Below are positions 1-5,543 of a DNA stretch of 11,872 nt, in pieces (within the stretch, counting starts at the first letter, position 1; the number at the start of each line of letters is the position of its first letter). The DNA is taken from contig DBZJ01000056.1 of assembly GCA_002311635.1 (NCBI GenBank), forward strand, positions 1 through 11,872, given 5' to 3'. This stretch comes from Syntrophaceae bacterium UBA1163 (GTDB lineage: Bacteria; Desulfobacterota; BSN033; UBA1163). Below the pieces are notes generated by a model. It saw only the letters and a list, made by a program, of their open reading frames with translations, was not told the origin of the DNA and did not search any database. The position numbers and the translations under genes were made by a program.

Positions 1-21
1 AATAACGTTGGGACACTACTG

Positions 22-135
22 ATCCCAAATAAATCCTAAGTTCCAATTTCAAATACCCAAAACAACTTGTTTCGAGCTTGGAATTTGAGTATTGGAGTTT
101 ATTTGTTATTTGGTGCTTGGCATTTGGTGCTTCCC
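22..135. repeat. TTTGG-rich intergenic repeat with imperfect inverted symmetry
   Basis: The right part (about 76-135) is built from short units of the form TTTGG, ATTTGG and GTGCTTGG. The left part (22-60) carries complementary CCAAAT/TTCCAA-type units, so the stretch can fold back on itself imperfectly. From memory, similar low-complexity repeats made of variants of 'ggaatttggtatttgg' are scattered between genes in many environmental deltaproteobacterial genomes; this was not checked. No coding content was seen. It lies downstream of the minus-strand hydrolase gene and may end or stabilise that transcript. A perfect 12-base palindrome, GAATATATATTC, follows at 144-155. Confidence 0.5.
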
Positions 136-205
136 CAAGGTTCGAATATATATTCTTACCGAGGAGAAAATGGACATCCTTAACGAACGAGGGAGGATTG
201 AGTTC

Positions 206-841
206 TTATCCACGGACAAAGGGATTATATCGCTTCTCATTTTGAATGGTTGAGCTGGGTGCGGATCCGTAATTATGACCGGGGAAAACCTTTGTCTCTC
301 CGGGTAGGACATAAAGTTTTTGCCGGATCGAGGCCTCCAGTACGTCCCATGAACTTTCGGGGAAATCGGTTCTGCCCACCGAGCCCACGAAGAGGGTGTC
401 GCCCGTAAATACCATTCCGTCTAAATAGAGTGACATTCCTCCCGGGGAATGCCCCGGTGTGTGGATCACTTTCAGTTTAATATGGCCCACCTGAATGGCA
501 TCATCCTCTTTGACCAGGATGTCGGCTTGAGGAGAGGGTGTGGCGCCGAACATCTCGATCAGATAGGGAGGGACTCGAACGAGATCTCTTGCGTCCTTTT
601 CATGAATGACGATCTTGGCTCCAGTTATTTTTGCCATCTCCGCGTTCCCCATGATATGATCCACATGAGAATGGGTGTTGACGATATATTTAATTTTATC
701 TAAACCATGGGATTTCGCTTCCGCGAGAAGCTTCTTGGCATCGTCGGCAGGATCAATGAACAACCCTTCCCGGCTTTCCTCGTCTCCAATCAGATAACAG
801 AATACCGCGAAATTACCAACTTCATATTGTTTGACCACCAT
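206..841 (-). CDS. Metallo-beta-lactamase-fold hydrolase, glyoxalase II/YcbL-like
   Basis: This is a 211-residue single-domain metal hydrolase of the glyoxalase II-like branch of the metallo-beta-lactamase superfamily, probably cytoplasmic and hydrolysing a thioester or related small substrate. Visible metal ligands are H57-x-H59-x-D61-H62 (sequence THSHVDH), H131 (TPGHSPG), D148 (FTGDTLF) and H189 (FPGHNYG). The GRTDFP motif near 156-161 and the C-terminal N-P-F ending fit YcbL-type proteins. It lacks the long C-terminal glutathione-binding domain of classical GloB, so glutathione need not be the substrate. The start is taken at the ATG at 841 because GGGGGAGG lies just upstream; a longer frame from 865 would place that site inside the gene. 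It has its own promoter (874-902) and is divergent from another family member at 991. The exact substrate cannot be told. Confidence 0.9.
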   Translation of the reverse strand: MVVKQYEVGNFAVFCYLIGDEESREGLFIDPADDAKKLLAEAKSHGLDKIKYIVNTHSHVDHIMGNAEMAKITGAKIVIHEKDARDLVRVPPYLIEMFGATPSPQADILVKEDDAIQVGHIKLKVIHTPGHSPGGMSLYLDGMVFTGDTLFVGSVGRTDFPESSWDVLEASIRQKLYVLPGETKVFPGHNYGSAPSSTIQNEKRYNPFVRG

Positions 842-873
842 GGTCTGCCTCCCCCTCTGGGACACCGTCGTAT

Positions 874-902
874 ACTATAATTTATGGGCCAGGAAACTTC
901 AA
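874..902 (-). promoter_or_regulatory. Sigma-70-like promoter of the minus-strand hydrolase
   Basis: Read on the minus strand, TTGAAG (897-902) is followed after exactly 17 bases by TATAGT (874-879). This predicts a transcript start near 867 and a leader of about 26 bases before the ATG at 841. Confidence 0.6.
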
Positions 903-909
903 CTTTTTG

Positions 910-938
910 TTGACAACTGCCTTTCTATCATTTAATGG
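910..938 (+). promoter_or_regulatory. Possible promoter of the plus-strand hydrolase
   Basis: A perfect TTGACA (910-915) lies upstream of the gene at 991. The -10 element is weak: TTTAAT at 931-936 (15-base spacer) or TAATGG at 933-938 (17-base spacer). The -35 box is convincing; the -10 is not. Confidence 0.35.
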
Positions 939-990
939 AAGAAGAGAATGCGACTCAGGAGGTTGAGAAAATGAGAAGGAGCTCGATTGG

Positions 991-1656
991 ATGAAACTTG
1001 AAAGAGACCTCTATGCCTACCTCTGGCAAAGTGCTTATGAAAATAACTGTAACACGTATTTGATCCGTGGAGAGGTAACGGTCCTCATCGATCCTGGCCA
1101 TTCCCGTCATATTCCCAATCTCTTTCGTCAGATGGAAGAAGATGGGATTTCTGGAGAGGGAATCGATCTAATCATCGTGACCCATTCTCATCCGGACCAT
1201 GTTGAAGGCCTCGAGGCCTTTAAGGACAGACGGATCAAGATCGCGATGAACCAAGAGGAGGCGCGCTACCTTAAGGAGAATGGAAAACTCCTCTTTGAGA
1301 TGATGGGGAAACCCGTGCCTGAATTTCGAGTCGATTTCTACCTGAAGGAGGGGGAGCTCGATTTGGGGAAGTCGACCTTTCATATCTACCAAACCCCGGG
1401 TCACTCCCCTGGCTCGCTTTCGATCTATTGGCCTGAGAGAAAGGTTCTCTTCACTGGCGATCTCGTTTTTAATGGGGGCATCGGAAGGACAGACTTCCAG
1501 GGAGGCAATTCCAAAGCAATCAAGGATAGTATTGAACGGATGTCCCGTTTGGATACAGAACTTTTGCTTCCAGGTCACGGAGAGATGGTGGTAGGGAAGG
1601 AGAGGGTGCTTCAGAACTTCGAGTTGATCCGCCAGAGCTTCTTCGCTTATTTATGA
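991..1656 (+). CDS. Metallo-beta-lactamase-fold hydrolase
   Basis: This is a 221-residue single-domain metallo-beta-lactamase-fold protein, probably a soluble hydrolase binding two metal ions. The ligand set is complete: H65-x-H67-x-D69-H70 (THSHPDH), H138 (TPGHSPG), D157 (FTGDLVF) and H196 (LPGHGE). A GIGRTDF motif sits near 163-169, as in the divergent neighbour, so the two are clearly related, but the ends differ: this one finishes with a helical extension after LPGHGE. The start ATG at 991 is preceded by AAGGAG. Its end overlaps the end of the convergent gene at 1647 by 10 bases. Glyoxalase II-like thioesterase activity is the usual guess for this group; neither the substrate nor the pathway can be read from the sequence or its neighbours. 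Confidence 0.9.
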   Translation: MKLERDLYAYLWQSAYENNCNTYLIRGEVTVLIDPGHSRHIPNLFRQMEEDGISGEGIDLIIVTHSHPDHVEGLEAFKDRRIKIAMNQEEARYLKENGKLLFEMMGKPVPEFRVDFYLKEGELDLGKSTFHIYQTPGHSPGSLSIYWPERKVLFTGDLVFNGGIGRTDFQGGNSKAIKDSIERMSRLDTELLLPGHGEMVVGKERVLQNFELIRQSFFAYL

Positions 1657-2192
1657 ACCCTCAATTGCTCTTTGATTTTCTCCAACGCCATCTTAAAGGA
1701 GTGACTCAATCGTTCATTTTCTTTTTCCCAGAGTTCGTTCCCTTCGAACGTCGGCTCGACCGCGCTTCCGCCGATCCCATCTTTGCGCAGATCTTCTATC
1801 AATTGGAGCCTCGCCTTCTCTTTGATCTTTTCCTTTTCCCTTTGATATCGGGAGAGCAAAGAACGAAACTCTTGCTTCGCCTCGTCAATATTTCTCTGCT
1901 CTAATAATTCAACCCCTTCAAAGATCTTTTCCTCTTCATCGTCGAGAGAGAGGGCATCGATCCATTGAGAGAGAAGAAGTTCTTTCACGGTGGTCGCTGT
2001 CCCCTTTTCCATTTTATCGATCTGCTTCAGAATTTCGTGCAAGGAGAGAAGTCCGTTGCGGTACCGATGAAAGAGGCTGGCGGCCTTCTGCAGTACCTCC
2101 TTTTGCCTCATCTCTTCTCTTTCCTTGTCGGAGATGGCAAACTTTTTTGTTCTCTCCATCGCGAGTTCTAAGGTGGATTTGATCTCTCCCAT
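1647..2192 (-). CDS. Conserved hypothetical protein, charged and all-helical
   Basis: This 181-residue protein is very rich in Glu, Lys, Arg and Leu, with no signal peptide, membrane segment or catalytic motif. It begins with an IKSTLELAMERTKKF stretch and continues as long amphipathic helices, strongly charged at about 95-133 and again near the C-terminus. From memory, uncharacterised proteins of about 180 residues opening with a similar K-S-x-L-E-L-A-x-E-R-T motif occur in deltaproteobacteria and spirochaetes. I could not confirm the family, and no function is known to me. The ATG at 2192 has only a modest GAAAGGA site upstream. It lies downstream of the cold-shock gene on the same strand but is separated from it by a strong terminator (2216-2249), and no promoter of its own was obvious. 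Its stop overlaps the convergent hydrolase gene. Confidence 0.75.
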   Translation of the reverse strand: MGEIKSTLELAMERTKKFAISDKEREEMRQKEVLQKAASLFHRYRNGLLSLHEILKQIDKMEKGTATTVKELLLSQWIDALSLDDEEEKIFEGVELLEQRNIDEAKQEFRSLLSRYQREKEKIKEKARLQLIEDLRKDGIGGSAVEPTFEGNELWEKENERLSHSFKMALEKIKEQLRVHK

Positions 2193-2215
2193 GGATGGAT
2201 TTTCCTTTCAGACAA

Positions 2216-2249
2216 AAAAGAGACCCCAGTTTTACCCGGGGTCTCTTTT
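2216..2249 (-). terminator. Rho-independent terminator after the cold-shock gene
   Basis: A perfect 12-base-pair stem, AAAAGAGACCCC (2216-2227) with GGGGTCTCTTTT (2238-2249), encloses a 10-base loop. A/T tracts lie on both sides, so it could work in either direction. It starts 24 bases beyond the stop of the cold-shock gene (2274) on the minus strand. Confidence 0.9.
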
Positions 2250-2273
2250 CTCTTTACCTTAACCAAATACAAC

Positions 2274-2477
2274 TTAAGCCAAAACCGTTACGTTTGTCGC
2301 CTGCGGGCCCTTTGGACCTTCTGAAATCTCGAACTCTACCTCGTCGCCTTCGTAAAGGGTTTTGAATCCATCCTTCTTGATGGCTGAGAAGTGGACAAAT
2401 ACGTCACCGCCGTCGTCTCTCGAAATGAATCCATAGCCCTTCTTCTCGTTAAACCATTTGACACGACCTTTGGCCAC
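2274..2477 (-). CDS. Cold-shock domain protein (CspA family)
   Basis: This 67-residue single cold-shock domain is the normal size for the family. It binds single-stranded RNA and DNA, and family members act as RNA chaperones or transcription antiterminators. The signature is complete: KWFN at 7-10, RNP1 KGYGFI at 13-18, RNP2 VFVHF at 26-30, and a closing QATNVTVL segment. The start is GTG (2477-2475), with GGGGAGGTGA upstream on the minus strand. The gene has a promoter about 150-175 bases upstream and a leader of roughly 139 bases with mutually exclusive pairings and an internal terminator-like hairpin, so regulation after transcription starts is likely. A terminator follows directly. Which csp paralogue this is, and whether cold or growth phase induces it, cannot be told. 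Confidence 0.95.
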   Translation of the reverse strand: MAKGRVKWFNEKKGYGFISRDDGGDVFVHFSAIKKDGFKTLYEGDEVEFEISEGPKGPQATNVTVLA

Positions 2478-2616
2478 TACAACTCACCTCCCCTCTTGTC
2501 TGAACTGCCGTAAGTTGTAATAGCCCTTGGCCTTAATAAAAAAGCCACAAAAGCATGAACTCAGACTTTTGTGGCTTTTTTTGCTATCCAAACAACTACT
2601 CCTTACAACTTACTAT
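2478..2616 (-). promoter_or_regulatory. Structured 5' leader of the cold-shock mRNA, candidate riboregulator
   Basis: The predicted transcript begins near 2616 and runs about 139 bases to the GTG start. Near its 5' end, GTAAGTTGTAA (minus strand, 2613-2603) is perfectly complementary over 11 bases to TTACAACTTAC (minus strand, 2520-2510), enclosing the hairpin at 2538-2581. The same TTACAACTTAC can instead pair with GTGAGTTGTAG (2487-2477), which lies between the Shine-Dalgarno sequence and the start codon, with nine Watson-Crick and two G-U pairs. That alternative would hide the translation start. This is the layout of an RNA switch or thermosensor. The pairings are seen directly; the regulatory role is inference. 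Confidence 0.5.
2538..2581 (-). terminator. Terminator-like hairpin inside the cold-shock leader
   Basis: AAAAAAGCCACAAAAG (2538-2553) and CTTTTGTGGCTTTTTT (2566-2581) form a 16-base-pair stem around a 12-base loop. Read on the minus strand it has the core GCCACAAAAG/CTTTTGTGGC followed by six or more T residues, a canonical intrinsic terminator. It lies between the promoter (2623-2651) and the cold-shock start (2477), so it would either stop transcription early (attenuator) or define a short RNA of about 80 bases. Confidence 0.75.
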
Positions 2617-2622
2617 GGCCCC

Positions 2623-2651
2623 ATTATGAAAAATTCTTTTTTAAATGTCAA
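2623..2651 (-). promoter_or_regulatory. Sigma-70 promoter of the cold-shock leader
   Basis: On the minus strand, a perfect TTGACA (2646-2651) is followed after exactly 17 bases by CATAAT (2623-2628). The predicted start is near 2616, placing the first pairing arm of the leader at the very 5' end of the RNA. Confidence 0.75.
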
Positions 2652-3095
2652 GTCTTTTTTCAGAGAAAATACCCTGAAAAACGGCTACATGCCCTTTTGA
2701 TAACACCGATCTCAAAGAAAGATTGAAGTGATTCTCAGGGACTTCTGGATTTCTTATAATCGGCTTAAATCTAAGGGAATGGATTTGCCGCGTGAAACCG
2801 TCAAGGCTAATGGGTTGAAAGAAAGCACGTTTTCAGAAGAAACTTATCGTTGGATGGACGAAAGGTGAATAATTCCTCCGATACGCGAAATGGCCCAGGT
2901 TCCTGAACAGCGTGTTAGTCAAAAAAATGGAAGTTGAGGAGGGAGCTCTGAAAAAATGAGGACGAAGACTGAGGTCCCCAAGGCTAAAATAAGCAGAGTA
3001 CTGGAGGAAATCTCGAAATTACCGGGAAATCCATGGAAAATTATAACCCATTGAATTTGAAGTGGAAATTTACCATTTTGTTTCATATTTTGTCC
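2652..3095. other. Intergenic stretch without an intact gene
   Basis: No intact gene was found here on either strand. The part from about 2728 to 3054 has coding character on the plus strand but is broken by stops and needs frame changes; it is described as a possible pseudogene. The rest is AT-rich spacer leading into the promoter at 3096. Confidence 0.5.
2728..3054 (+). pseudogene. Possible decayed small gene
   Basis: One frame reads a 46-residue peptide from a GTG at 2728 (with segments such as LKSKGMDLPRETVKANGLKE) to TGA at 2866. The same frame continues with protein-like text (IIPPIREMAQVPEQRV) to a second TGA, and later gives a 32-residue peptide from ATG 2956 (KISRVLEEISKLPGNPWKI) to 3054. 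Between them a shifted frame reads VLVKKMEVEEGALKK and ends in an ATGA overlap with the ATG at 2956, after a GGAGG. This fits one decayed coding region or two tiny genes. I recognise no family. Confidence 0.3.
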
Positions 3096-3124
3096 TTGAC
3101 AGCATAAACCTATTGTATTATATT
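3096..3124 (+). promoter_or_regulatory. Near-consensus promoter of the ParA/HEAT operon
   Basis: Perfect TTGACA (3096-3101), a 17-base spacer and TATATT (3119-3124) make this one of the strongest-looking promoters in the window. Two TATTGT hexamers at 3111-3116 and 3121-3126, 10 bases apart, flank and overlap the -10 box. They are candidate operator half-sites for the ribbon-helix-helix protein encoded next, which would give autorepression. The operator role is inference. Confidence 0.75.
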
Positions 3125-3153
3125 GTGTTTTAAATCAAATATAGGGGGTTTTG

Positions 3154-3336
3154 TTGACACAGAAAATGGTTGCACGCACCATGTACATTAAAGACGCACA
3201 AATGGAGGCTTTGAAGAGATTGTCTGAGAAGACCAAGGTCCCCCAGTCCGTTTATGTCAGGGAGGCTTTGGATATGCTTTTGGAGAAATATTCTGAACAG
3301 TTGAAGCTCGAATTTAAGGAGTACTTCAAAGGGTAA
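3154..3336 (+). CDS. Ribbon-helix-helix (CopG/Arc-type) DNA-binding protein
   Basis: This 60-residue protein has one ribbon-helix-helix domain: a beta strand (VARTMYIKD), helix A (QMEALKRLSEKTK), a turn (VPQS) and helix B (VYVREALDMLLEKY), followed by a short charged tail. Such proteins bind DNA as dimers through the paired strands and usually repress their own operon. The start is a TTG. Of the two adjacent TTG codons (3151 and 3154), the second is better spaced from GGGGG at 3144-3148. It is the first gene after the strong promoter and lies 40 bases before the HEAT-repeat gene, so it is probably the regulator of this operon. Small ribbon-helix-helix proteins also serve as centromere-binding partners of plasmid ParA proteins or as antitoxins. 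No toxin gene is adjacent, so the antitoxin reading is less likely. Confidence 0.8.
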   Translation: MTQKMVARTMYIKDAQMEALKRLSEKTKVPQSVYVREALDMLLEKYSEQLKLEFKEYFKG

Positions 3337-3376
3337 TCTCTTTTAGGGGGTCTCAGGGCTGGAGAGGAAAGGTAAC

Positions 3377-4132
3377 GTGGCAGAGCGGTTTCGATTGGCT
3401 TACTTAAAATCAACTGGAATAGAAAGATCCGACCTTGCTGAATCTTTTTCATCGCATGATTCCAGAAAAATGACGAGTTCCTTCTCCCCTCTCCCGGAAC
3501 GTGATCTTTCGAATACCTTTTCCTCCGAAGCCATTCTAAAACAGGCGAAAGCGGATCTAAAGAACCCCGATTCGAAGGTGAGAATATTGGCAATAAGATA
3601 CTATTTAGAGAAAACCTACCCCTCGATTCCCCTGTCCGTCCTTCAGGAGATTTTATCTGATCGGGACCCGAGGGTGAGGGCTGAAGCGCTCCAGTCCCTT
3701 ATCAAATTTCGAGGCTCTATCATTTCTCCTTTGTTAAAAAAATATCTTAAAGACAGCGACCCATGGGTTAGGATCACTGCCCTTCGAGGCATGTTTCAAT
3801 ATCAGCAGAAAATCGATGCGAACATCCTGCTCCAATGCTTGAGCGATGAATCGGCATGGGTGAGACGGAAAGTAGCCACCTTGTTAGGGTGGGAACAAGT
3901 CGAGGGTGTCTTACCCATCCTAGTGGAACTGTCAAGAGATCACGACCCAATGGTGAGAAGGGCGGCTCTATTTTCTCTGACGACGGTTTATCCGGACGAG
4001 AGCGAAGATCGCCTGATAGAGGCCTTGACCGATTCAGACGAAAGTCTCCGAGAATGGGTTAAAACAATTTTAGAGAAGATAGCGGCCAGCCCGCTGAAGA
4101 GAAAAAGGGCTTCTCATGTGAAACAAGACTGA
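3377..4132 (+). CDS. HEAT-repeat protein, possible scaffold of a ParA positioning system
   Basis: This is a 251-residue soluble protein. Residues 1-55 are polar and probably disordered. From about 56 to 233 it is a HEAT or PBS-lyase-type repeat array: the V/L-R pair of the D-x-D-P-x-V-R motif recurs at 100-101, 131-132, 162-163, 193-194 and 224-225, an exact 31-residue period, with an earlier unit at 68-69, giving six repeats. A basic tail (KRKR at 241-244) ends the protein. HEAT arrays bind partner proteins and have no catalytic residues. The start is GTG at 3377, preceded by GAGGAAAGG. It lies 17 bases before the ParA-type gene in an apparent operon, so it is probably a structural partner of that ATPase. 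In Myxococcus, PomY also contains HEAT repeats and works with the ParA-like PomZ; orthology is not claimed. Confidence 0.85.
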   Translation: MAERFRLAYLKSTGIERSDLAESFSSHDSRKMTSSFSPLPERDLSNTFSSEAILKQAKADLKNPDSKVRILAIRYYLEKTYPSIPLSVLQEILSDRDPRVRAEALQSLIKFRGSIISPLLKKYLKDSDPWVRITALRGMFQYQQKIDANILLQCLSDESAWVRRKVATLLGWEQVEGVLPILVELSRDHDPMVRRAALFSLTTVYPDESEDRLIEALTDSDESLREWVKTILEKIAASPLKRKRASHVKQD

Positions 4133-4149
4133 GGACGGAAAAAATATCG

Positions 4150-5160
4150 ATGGCGGCTCACTCGTTACCCCTTATTCAAAAGGCTCAGATCCTGGGAGAT
4201 ACCGTCTACTCGCCGACGGCCTTTTCCAAGTTCCTCGGGATTTCGAAAAACGATCTCCTTGAGAAAGAGGCAAAGGGAATTTTCCCTCCCGCAAAGAGGG
4301 ATTCCAGCCGGGAGCGCTATTACAGGCCAGAGGATGTCAGCAGGTATCGGAACTACTTGGGCCTTCCTTCCCCCCTTAAGTCCATCCGAAAACAGCTCTT
4401 TCTCAACTTCAAAGGGGGGACAGGGAAAAGCACGATTTCTGCCTCTTATGGCTTTCGCCTCGCCCAGATGGGGGTCCGGACGCTCATGATCGATCTGGAC
4501 CCACAAGGCCACCTGACACAGTGCCTGGGCCTCAACAGTCAACAGTTTCCCAAAACCCTGTTCAGTGCCCTCATCGAAAAGGAAGACATGGAGAAGATCA
4601 TCGTCAAAACCGACCTCCCGACGTTGGATATCATTCCCTCAAACCTCAACCTCTCGCCCGTTGAACTCTCACTCTTTTCGATGAATTCAAGAGAGTTTCG
4701 ATTGAGGAGGCTTATCAATTCCGTAGAGAAACAGTATGAACTGATCGTAATGGACGCCTCACCCAGCATCGGACTTTTGAACCTCAACGCGATCCTCGCC
4801 TCCAATGATCTCATCATCCCCGTCTTAGCCGATTTCCTTTCCTACCATGGACTCAAGATTCTTTTCGAGACCCTCTCCACGATCGAAGAGGATTTTTCCT
4901 TTGTCTTTGAGAATATCTTCATCTTCCTGAACCGTTACAATGAATCCCATCGAATCTGCAAACGTTCGAAGAAGGCGCTGGAAACCCACTACGACAAATA
5001 CCTCCTCAGCACGGTGATCCGTCAGGATACAAAGATTGCAGAGGCGACGAGCCAAGGGACCCCGATCTTCCTTTTCGCCCAATCGTCAAAGGGTGCAGTG
5101 GATGTACAGAGCCTGATCGATGAAATACTGGAACTGAAAGGAGCTGATCATGTCGGATGA
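4150..5160 (+). CDS. ParA/MinD-family ATPase with N-terminal MerR-like domain
   Basis: This 336-residue protein has two domains. Residues about 18-72 resemble a MerR-type winged helix (YSPTAFSKFLGISKNDLLEKEAKG, then RYYRPEDVSRYR), suggesting specific DNA binding. Residues about 82-330 are a ParA-type ATPase with a deviant Walker A KGGTGKST (88-95, signature lysine K88, catalytic-loop lysine K93), the DLDPQGH motif (115-121) and Walker B LIVMDASPS (199-205). ParA ATPases dimerise on ATP binding, coat the nucleoid and move cargo when a partner stimulates hydrolysis. No ParB follows; instead two coiled-coil proteins sharing an N-terminal peptide do, so the cargo is more likely a protein assembly than DNA. 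The ATG at 4150 has a weak, distant GAGG. The stop overlaps the next gene by 11 bases, indicating coupled translation. Confidence 0.92.
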   Translation: MAAHSLPLIQKAQILGDTVYSPTAFSKFLGISKNDLLEKEAKGIFPPAKRDSSRERYYRPEDVSRYRNYLGLPSPLKSIRKQLFLNFKGGTGKSTISASYGFRLAQMGVRTLMIDLDPQGHLTQCLGLNSQQFPKTLFSALIEKEDMEKIIVKTDLPTLDIIPSNLNLSPVELSLFSMNSREFRLRRLINSVEKQYELIVMDASPSIGLLNLNAILASNDLIIPVLADFLSYHGLKILFETLSTIEEDFSFVFENIFIFLNRYNESHRICKRSKKALETHYDKYLLSTVIRQDTKIAEATSQGTPIFLFAQSSKGAVDVQSLIDEILELKGADHVG

Positions 5161-5482
5161 ATTCACCAACAACGTTGCACAGAAATTCCCCAACACACTG
5201 AACCAAGAGCCGATTGAAAAGCCTTGGGATGTTGCAGAAGCCCGCTCCCTCTCTCCTTTGAGGAAGCCTGTGGAGGAACTCAAAAAGGATAGTCTGACCG
5301 AACGAATCGATACGCTTTATTCTGAGCTTCGTTCTTCCTTGACCGTGCGGTCCGCCCTGGAACTCGACCTGAAGAAGGCCAATCGAGTTCTGGAAGAGGT
5401 GACCCGGGTCAAGACTGAAGTGGAGAAGATCGTTGAGTTGCTAAGGGTGATGGATGAATACATGAGAGAACGAATCAGATGA
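5150..5482 (+). CDS. Small coiled-coil protein, putative ParA partner
   Basis: This 110-residue protein has no recognised family. The N-terminal peptide DEFTNNVAQKFP (3-14) matches DGFDTNVAEKMP (11-22) of the second protein downstream at 7 of 12 positions. A linker with prolines follows, then one helical, probably coiled-coil region (about 42-108). Its segment IDTLYSEL...ALELDL (53-74) matches IEDLHAQL...ALEMDL (85-106) of the same neighbour, so the two are divergent paralogues of different length. The ATG at 5150 sits inside the end of the ParA-type gene, with AAGGAG well placed upstream, which implies coupled expression and a physical partnership. A short N-terminal peptide containing lysine is how several ParA/MinD partners stimulate the ATPase. 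That role here is inference. Confidence 0.8.
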   Translation: MSDEFTNNVAQKFPNTLNQEPIEKPWDVAEARSLSPLRKPVEELKKDSLTERIDTLYSELRSSLTVRSALELDLKKANRVLEEVTRVKTEVEKIVELLRVMDEYMRERIR

Positions 5483-5485
5483 TCT

Positions 5486-5514
5486 CTTCCCCCTTTTCAG
5501 AGAGTTGGGGGAAG
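5486..5514 (+). other. GC-rich hairpin between the two coiled-coil genes
   Basis: CTTCCCCC (5486-5493) and GGGGGAAG (5507-5514) form a perfect 8-base-pair stem with a 13-base loop, 3 bases after the stop of the first coiled-coil gene. No T tract follows, so it is not a classical terminator. It may adjust mRNA stability or the ratio of the two proteins. Confidence 0.5.
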
Positions 5515-5543
5515 GAGGGCCGGATGGCTGAGGAGGATACAGA

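Noticed and set aside
22..135. CRISPR-like repeat series
   Set aside because: The units are 5 to 8 bases, degenerate and not separated by uniform spacers; no cas genes are present.
2866..2868. In-frame TGA read as selenocysteine in the 2728 frame
   Set aside because: There is a second TGA and a frame break soon after, no recognisable selenoprotein family and no clear SECIS hairpin; decay is simpler.
3154..3336. Antitoxin of a toxin-antitoxin pair
   Set aside because: The ribbon-helix-helix fold would fit, but the next gene encodes a HEAT-repeat protein, not a toxin such as RelE or a PIN-domain protein.
4150..5482. Classical parAB chromosome partition locus
   Set aside because: The downstream protein has no ParB nuclease-like or helix-turn-helix domain, and no parS-like palindrome was noticed. 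The context also lacks gidA, gidB or dnaA.
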